From positions 1 through 33,453 of the IMG/VR virus record IMGVR_UViG_3300025674_000189: a stretch of 33,453 bases of DNA; one strand, written 5' to 3'. The translations under genes were made by a program, and so were the position numbers. This DNA is from a virus. The notes beneath the pieces are model-generated. The model did no database searches. It worked only from the letters and a program-made list of their open reading frames with translations, and was not told the DNA's origin. Below are positions 29,301 to 33,453 of the stretch, piece by piece; positions within the stretch are counted from its first letter, which is position 1, and every line of letters begins with the position of its first letter.

Positions 29301-31805
29301 GACACTACAAATAGTTATGATTATTTAACATTAAGAAATGGAAACGTAGGAATTGGAGTTGATTCGCCTGCAGAAAAATTACATATTAGAGATGCGAGTT
29401 TAAACGCTGATGTTTATATAAAAATAGCTAACGACTCGAGAGATTGGTTTATGGGTGTTTTAGGTTCAAATTCAGATATGCTGTCTTTTAAAACCCACGA
29501 TGCTGCTAATCTTTTAAATATAACATCTGGAGGAAACGTTATTGTAGGAGGTACAACGATTGATACTGCTGGCTCTGTTTCTTTTAAAAACAATGGATTT
29601 ATTCGTAGTGTTTTAGCAAGTGGTTCAGCAGATAGTACACTAATAAATGCTATATATGGAGTTTCAAATGGTTTTCAATTAATAAACGATGCTAGTAATA
29701 ATCAATCATATATATTTTATAATGGTGGAACAGCATCTTTAAAAATTGATACTAATGGTAACGTGGGAATTGGAAAACCCAACCCAGATTCTCCTTTAGT
29801 TGTATATAGAACTGGCGATATTTGGCATACAATAATAGGAAATGATACTGGACAATTAAGAATAGGCGGTCAAACTAGCTCTGGTGCTGTAATACAATCA
29901 ATGAATCAAGCTGGCACATCTAGAGATTTATATTTACAAAGAGATGGTGGTCGAATTGGAATTGGTACAAACAATCCAAACGCATTATTAAGTTTAGGCA
30001 ATACTGGAGGACAAAAACTATATGTTTATGAATCTGGTGTAATTAGGTCAGGATTTGGTATTGACTTGTCAGGTTCATCTAGAGAATTAAGTATATTTAC
30101 AACAAGCTCTAATGGAACGACTGGAAATATAAGTTTTGGTTACAGATTAGAAACTGATGGTTCTTATGTAGAAAAAATGCGTTTAAGCAATTCTGGTGAT
30201 TTAACAGTAGAAAGTTCAATTCAATGGTCAGGTGGTGTTGGAAGATTAATTTCTAATCAATTACAAAGTGGTTATAATCAAAATGCTGATAATACTGATT
30301 TTTGGATTAATTATCAAGGTTATCAAGGTGGGACAACTTATTTTAGAGATTTTAGAATTGGTGATGGAAAACAAAATCAAATTGCTTTTTTTGATGGCTC
30401 TACTCGTAATGTTGGAATCGGTGACACATCTCCAGATTATAGATTAACAGTAGCTAAAGTTAATGCTGCTACACCAGCATTTATGGTTAGTGGTGCTTAT
30501 TATGGTGGACCTAGAATACAAACCTATGGATTAGATTCTGATCCAAATGCCTGGATGGGATTAGGTACAGATATGTCAGGCGGACCATATGAGCATAATA
30601 TTTACTTTTCAGATACTGGCACTTATGGTAGATTGAGTATGGGTACTTATAATGGCACTACTTATTCTGAGAAAATGTGCGTTTTAAGAACTGGCGACGT
30701 AGGAATTGGAACTATTTCGCCTAATGATAAACTTCACGTTTCAAGTGCAGGTTCAGATACTTATGTAAGAATTGGAAATAATGCGGGTTATGATGCTGGT
30801 ATTTATTTTAATACTTCTACGGATTGGACTATTGGAACAGACACATCTAATTCAAACGCTTTTACGATAAATAATGGTTCTCGTGTAGGCAGTAATTCTA
30901 AAATCGTTATAAAAACTGATGGAAACGTAGGAATTGGAAAAACAAATCCAGATGATGCACCACTTGTAGTGTATAGAAGTGGTGATGTATGGCATACTGT
31001 TATAGGAAATGATAGTGGTCAAATTAGATTTGGCGGTCAAACTGGAAGTGGTGCTGTAATACAATCAAGAACACAAAGTGGAACTGCTAGAGATTTATAT
31101 ATACAAAGAGATGGTGGGAATGTAGGTATAAATATAAATGATGCAAAAACTAAATTACACATTGGACCTTTATCTGGGGGTAATGCAACTGCTCAAGAAA
31201 GATTAAGATTGTCTGGTGATTATAATGGAACTGGCTCTGGAGCGCTTTTAAGATTTACAAATCAACATAACTCTGCAACTAACCCAAATACTGGTGAATA
31301 CAATCTTGCTGGGATTATAGCATATGACTTTAGATCAGATTGGGGCGGAGCAATAGCATTACAAACAGCACCAAACACAAGCACTGGTGGAACTCTTGTT
31401 AGTAGATTAGTTATAAACCCAGAAGGTCGAGTAGGTATTGCAAATAGCAATCCTGGTTATATTTTGGATGTAACTGGTGATATAAGAGCTACTAGTGATG
31501 TAATTGCGTTTTCTGATAAAAGAGTAAAAGAAAATATAAATACTGTTGATAATGCTTTAGAAAAAGTTTCTAAATTAAGAGGTGTTACATACACTAGAAA
31601 AGACATTGATGACAAATCAACTAAAGTTGGGGTTATAGCTCAAGAAGTTTTAGATGTGCTGCCAGAGGTTGTTAGTCAAGATGACAAAGGTAAATATTCA
31701 GTTGCATATGGTAATATGGCTGGTGTATTTATTGAAGCAATTAAAGAATTAAAAGCCGAGATCGAGGAATTAAAAAAGTGTAATTGTAAATGTAATTGTA
31801 AATAA
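26358..31805 (+). CDS. Giant tail fibre with C-terminal S74 intramolecular chaperone
   Basis: A 1815-aa protein. The N-terminal part (about 60-150) includes GNLTVNGTLTYLNVEDLAVE and DIGLFGKYVATGTKYKGFF, typical of marine phage structural fibres. The shaft is beta-rich with at least eight NVGIG-x-x-x-P-type repeats, mostly beyond residue 925. The C-terminus is a Peptidase_S74 chaperone: AFSDKRVKENI with Ser1719 and Lys1724, the Ser-Lys pair of self-cleavage, then KVGVIAQEVLDVLPEVVS. Cleavage would release about 97 residues, ending in a helix and CNCKCNCK. It mediates host binding as a trimer. DNA from about 29130 on is less AT-rich and may be acquired. Confidence 0.9.
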   Translation: MATSYTGLRVQDTYNAIIKIGDNSNLTSTPKLLSDGLGNDSPLYLSGTRLGIGISPDFQFHTSGNAKIGGDVIISGNLTVNGTLTYLNVEDLAVEDPLIKLAKDNTANTLDIGLFGKYVATGTKYKGFFNDASDDKFKLFIGTTVEPTTTVDTSASGYTKGNLVIGNLEATDGDFSGTVYIDDHLEIENSSGYGYIELGGSSGGYIDLKGPFSNDFDLRVFTDGTNSQINAIAGALDITANSGIDLQYQGSNKLTVISTGIDVTGNLFVSGGIKDSDGDLGTSGQVLSSTATGTNWVDFQAETAKRTEILVKNVEGSSLVKGDPVYIVGSVGASERLEVGLCDSSDSSKMPCIGLLTQNLANNGEGTAIVTGKLKNLVTSPIDGVTPTENDTLFVKPGGSSGSALTTTKPTANNHLIQNVGQVGRVSTSSDGNIVVSAIMRTNDVPNQIDRDVNFTDDSELTFGNSSDLKIYHTTNNIVRINSGDLIFNSFVDDGDIKFQLDNGSDPVGLTEYMRLDGGVQRVIYSKSIQMVDDLKLYFGNDTSNDASIKWDSTASQLFIDGESKFLSDVTMTSSGLGNTPTLAIDNTASNSFIHSIEAFGANLTSGQTNIIVFGKEGNTKNSGYIGYNWDADASDTNYISLGHWNSDHLIRIYGTGEVTFINTITSTKDGIALQMDGGSSAEGIRMQADSSTTYPVFLRSVNPASGESSPWIYKENFTSWGIWHNNNTNSFDFTRQGSVTGAIETNVGGETNSVMIRLNNSDGSGTFVGNISGAAISGTTGTFTTIANATTDTDKFLVSDSGVIKYRTGAEVASDITTTLDGQYVKYNNTTQSTTSSVTIKLKNTTSAGYNEMQLLNDNDDRIVVGSIGSGYTGVDWQGATYVYNTGTSRKMYIKSQDELRFCSGGTSITANTALVLDTSQNATFAGSVGIGVTGTPSAKLHVEVPTAGASTLELKYGSGAAFQFQNGIANVTGDALVIKDTTNSYDYLTLRNGNVGIGVDSPAEKLHIRDASLNADVYIKIANDSRDWFMGVLGSNSDMLSFKTHDAANLLNITSGGNVIVGGTTIDTAGSVSFKNNGFIRSVLASGSADSTLINAIYGVSNGFQLINDASNNQSYIFYNGGTASLKIDTNGNVGIGKPNPDSPLVVYRTGDIWHTIIGNDTGQLRIGGQTSSGAVIQSMNQAGTSRDLYLQRDGGRIGIGTNNPNALLSLGNTGGQKLYVYESGVIRSGFGIDLSGSSRELSIFTTSSNGTTGNISFGYRLETDGSYVEKMRLSNSGDLTVESSIQWSGGVGRLISNQLQSGYNQNADNTDFWINYQGYQGGTTYFRDFRIGDGKQNQIAFFDGSTRNVGIGDTSPDYRLTVAKVNAATPAFMVSGAYYGGPRIQTYGLDSDPNAWMGLGTDMSGGPYEHNIYFSDTGTYGRLSMGTYNGTTYSEKMCVLRTGDVGIGTISPNDKLHVSSAGSDTYVRIGNNAGYDAGIYFNTSTDWTIGTDTSNSNAFTINNGSRVGSNSKIVIKTDGNVGIGKTNPDDAPLVVYRSGDVWHTVIGNDSGQIRFGGQTGSGAVIQSRTQSGTARDLYIQRDGGNVGININDAKTKLHIGPLSGGNATAQERLRLSGDYNGTGSGALLRFTNQHNSATNPNTGEYNLAGIIAYDFRSDWGGAIALQTAPNTSTGGTLVSRLVINPEGRVGIANSNPGYILDVTGDIRATSDVIAFSDKRVKENINTVDNALEKVSKLRGVTYTRKDIDDKSTKVGVIAQEVLDVLPEVVSQDDKGKYSVAYGNMAGVFIEAIKELKAEIEELKKCNCKCNCK
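29757..29956 (+). repeat. Tail fibre repeat module, copy A
   Basis: It encodes NVGIGKPNPDSPLVVYRTGD through DLYLQRDGG. It matches copy B at 30921-31118 over about 65 residues, with synonymous and conservative differences in the DNA, which fits an old internal duplication. Confidence 0.75.
30921..31118 (+). repeat. Tail fibre repeat module, copy B
   Basis: It encodes NVGIGKTNPDDAPLVVYRSG through DLYIQRDGG, parallel to copy A about 1.16 kb upstream. Runs such as GGCGGTCAAACT and GGTGCTGTAATACAATCAA are shared between the copies. Confidence 0.75.
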
Positions 31806-32338
31806 TGGCATGCCCTAATATAGCAACTGATGAAATAACAATGCTTAAAACAGCTAGAGAGAGAACTGGTGCTGGTTATGATTCTAGTTATACAATAACT
31901 CCACCTATTTATATGTCAGATTTACAAAGAATAAGTGGAGGAAACTCAAGTGGTTCTGGTAATTCATATCCAGCCGTTAATACCTTAAATCCTATTGAAA
32001 ACCGACCAGATGGGGAGAATCCTTTACAATTTTCTGAATTTAGCCAATATAATCAAAATGTAACTAGAACAGCATTTATGTATGTTTATTCTAGTAGCAG
32101 TTCAAATAATGCATGTGCCGCCGCAATACCTGAGGGTCCTTATTTTCATACTGATGTAAATAATTTAGTACCTAGTTCTGGTGGCGGAACTTATACAGCA
32201 TATACGACAATAAGTGGATCAGCACATCCAGCTAATGGTTATTATGCAATTTATACAAATGACAATTTTCCGACAGCAACTGGTAAATGGATTCAAATTG
32301 GTAACAATGGTGCAATATTATCAGTAGGTAATTGTTAA
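31805..32338 (+). CDS. Tail fibre-associated protein, 177 aa
   Basis: No assigned family. It begins MACPNIATDEITMLKTARER, then ISGGNSSGSGNSYPAVNTLN and a Ser/Thr/Gly-rich beta C-terminal half with Cys pairs (NNACAAA; final GNC). Overlap with the fibre stop (TAATG) shows it is made with the fibre. It is likely a structural or receptor-binding accessory protein. It could alternatively be a distal tip subunit or a second chaperone. Confidence 0.6.
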   Translation: MACPNIATDEITMLKTARERTGAGYDSSYTITPPIYMSDLQRISGGNSSGSGNSYPAVNTLNPIENRPDGENPLQFSEFSQYNQNVTRTAFMYVYSSSSSNNACAAAIPEGPYFHTDVNNLVPSSGGGTYTAYTTISGSAHPANGYYAIYTNDNFPTATGKWIQIGNNGAILSVGNC

Positions 32339-32347
32339 AATTTTGTT

Positions 32348-32355
32348 TAAATTTG
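32348..32355 (+). promoter_or_regulatory. -7 box TAAATTTG before 108-aa gene
   Basis: Exact TAnnTTTG match 13 nt before the ATG at 32369, same spacing and flanks as the box before the tail fibre gene. Confidence 0.55.
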
Positions 32356-32368
32356 TAAAAAATATACT

Positions 32369-32695
32369 ATGGCAAATACATATACTTGGAAAATAAATCA
32401 ACTTGATGCTAAAATACAACAAGATGGTTTAAATAATGTAATTTACACCATTCATTGGACCTATATTGCAACAGATGATTCTGAGGAACCTATATCAGCA
32501 AGTTCAATAGGTTGTTTGTCAGTTAAATATAATCCAGAAAATACATTTATACCTTATGAAGATTTAACTAAAAACGATGTGGTTGGTTGGCTTGATAATG
32601 CATATAATGTTGAAGAAATGAAAATTAATTTAGATAATCAAATTGAATTAATAAAAAATCCAGTAAATGAATATTTGCACCCAGATTGGGATTAA
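32369..32695 (+). CDS. Conserved marine phage protein (DUF7936-like), 108 aa
   Basis: Reads MANTYTWKINQLDAKIQQDG, then LNNVIYTIHWTYIATDDSEE and NPVNEYLHPDWD at the end. This layout (TYTWKINxLDxKIQxDGLxNVVYTIHW...NPVxEYLHPDW) is one I recognise from cyanophages, pelagiphages and other marine phages, where the function is unknown. Its position between fibre and tail tube genes suggests a virion or assembly role. It supports a marine origin. Confidence 0.6.
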   Translation: MANTYTWKINQLDAKIQQDGLNNVIYTIHWTYIATDDSEEPISASSIGCLSVKYNPENTFIPYEDLTKNDVVGWLDNAYNVEEMKINLDNQIELIKNPVNEYLHPDWD

Positions 32696-32719
32696 TAATA
32701 ATAATTAAATAAATAAATA

Positions 32720-32959
32720 ATGAGCAAACTAGAACAAAAAGAATTACAAGAATTAAAACAATCAATAGCAAAACCAAACCAAATTGCAACTGAAATTGGT
32801 TTAAGATATATTGCATATCATTCATTAGACAAACTTGTTGATGCATTTAGTGAAGCATCTAAAGAGCAACAAGAAAAAGTTAAAGAGATTGAGGATAAAT
32901 ATGGCAAAGGTTCTTTAAATATTGATACTGGCGAAATCACTCCTTTAGAAGAAAAGTAA
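32720..32959 (+). CDS. Hypothetical coiled-coil protein, 79 aa
   Basis: A helical, charged protein (KLEQKELQELKQSIAKPNQI, KEQQEKVKEIEDKYGKGSLN) ending DTGEITPLEEK. Similar short proteins with a GKGS-x-x-x-x-TGE-x-TP end accompany the 108-aa family in marine phages. Function unknown. It sits 1 nt before the major tail protein ATG. Confidence 0.55.
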   Translation: MSKLEQKELQELKQSIAKPNQIATEIGLRYIAYHSLDKLVDAFSEASKEQQEKVKEIEDKYGKGSLNIDTGEITPLEEK

Positions 32960-32960
32960 A

Positions 32961-33428
32961 ATGGCAGTTATAAATGCCACTAGTTTTTTGTTGTTAAAAG
33001 ATACAACAGTTATAGGGCATTCTAAAAGTACTAGCTTTAATATCAATGTAGATTTACCAGATGCTACAACTAAAGAAAGTTTAGGTTGGCAAGAGGTTAT
33101 ACCAGGTGTTAAATCCGGTACTTTAAGCTGTGAGTGTTTAACTGACTATTCTGACACATTAAGTTTTGAGCAGTTAGCCGATATGGTGTTAACTAAACAA
33201 AAAGCAACTTTCTATTTTAAAGACAATGTAAATCCTAAATTAATAGTTAGAGGTGAGGGGTTTATTAACTCGGTTGATGAGACAGCTGAGTTTGAAACTG
33301 CTAATAGTTTTAACTTAGAAATAAACCTAACTGGTGTATTTACAGTCACTGATCCTAGTGAGGGAAAAACTTGGGATAATGTCTTTGAATTTTGGGAAGA
33401 TATATCAGATAATTGGGAAGATGTATAA
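32961..33428 (+). CDS. Major tail protein (tail tube)
   Basis: A 155-aa protein of the TP901-1-type major tail family: FLLLKDTTVIGHSKSTSFNI (about 9-28), NVDLPDATTKESLGWQEVIP, then GVKSGTLSCECLTDYSD. The C-terminus NSFNLEINLTGVFTV is the closing strand, with an acidic tail (FWEDISDNWEDV). It polymerises into the tail tube. As the last gene of the window it would be followed by the tail chaperone at base 6 if the sequence is circular, the usual siphovirus order. Confidence 0.85.
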   Translation: MAVINATSFLLLKDTTVIGHSKSTSFNINVDLPDATTKESLGWQEVIPGVKSGTLSCECLTDYSDTLSFEQLADMVLTKQKATFYFKDNVNPKLIVRGEGFINSVDETAEFETANSFNLEINLTGVFTVTDPSEGKTWDNVFEFWEDISDNWEDV

Positions 33429-33440
33429 TTTTTTTATTTG

Positions 33441-33448
33441 TATATTTG
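33441..33448 (+). promoter_or_regulatory. -7 box TATATTTG at the window end
   Basis: Exact TAnnTTTG match. It has no gene downstream within the linear window, but if the end joins the start, the chaperone ATG at base 6 lies 10 nt after it, the same distance as other boxes here. Confidence 0.5.
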
Positions 33449-33453
33449 TCAAA

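Overview
The window looks like the complete, or nearly complete, genome of a small tailed siphovirus infecting a marine-type member of the Bacteroidota, most likely Flavobacteriia. Every recognisable gene is on the + strand, the DNA is very AT-rich (roughly 30% GC by eye), and genes are packed with ATGA or TAATG overlaps. Starts lack Shine-Dalgarno sequences and sit in A/T-rich leaders. Upstream of many gene blocks there is the Bacteroidota -7 promoter motif TAnnTTTG; two of these have a perfect TTTG -33 box. The last gene (tail tube) should be followed in a siphovirus by the first gene (tail assembly chaperone). Joining the window end to its start puts a TATATTTG box 10 nt before the first ATG, so the sequence is probably a circularly permuted or circular assembly of about 33.45 kb. 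No integrase, tRNA, rRNA or CRISPR array was seen.

Layout. Bases 1-4704: tail chaperones G and GT (with a lambda-type GGGAAAG -1 frameshift site), tape measure, and a large tail-tip protein, closed by a terminator. Bases 4838-5789: small HTH regulator, ERF/Rad52-like annealing protein and SSB-like protein, closed by a terminator. Bases 5911-11528: replication and recombination genes: excisionase-like HTH, RecE-like exonuclease, DnaA-domain-IV-like protein, VRR-NUC nuclease, winged-helix initiator with a possible internal origin, PD-(D/E)XK-like protein and a Twinkle/T7-gp4-like primase-helicase. Bases 11534-14742: a translationally coupled DNA-modification cassette: C5-cytosine methyltransferase, DUF1599/Nmad1-like protein, a 36-aa membrane peptide, a 74-aa unknown, a ParB-like protein and a TET/JBP-like 2OG-Fe(II) dioxygenase. 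Base 14820 on: a very acidic 95-aa protein under a strong promoter, then a structured RNA and terminator. Bases 15198-21269: packaging and head genes (TerS, TerL, portal, MuF, protease, major capsid). Bases 21394-22613: small-ORF island and a PD-(D/E)XK nuclease. Bases 22683-24504: head-tail connectors. Bases 24513-26325: lysis cassette (membrane protein, secreted thioredoxin-fold protein, M15 endolysin, holin). Bases 26358-33428: giant tail fibre with an S74 chaperone, accessory proteins and major tail protein.

The most interesting system is the modification cassette. A C5-methyltransferase made together with a TET/JBP-like oxygenase suggests that this phage first methylates cytosine and then oxidises it to 5-hydroxymethylcytosine or a further derivative, presumably to evade host restriction. 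I see no glycosyltransferase, so either the modification is minimal or one of the unknown genes performs a later step.
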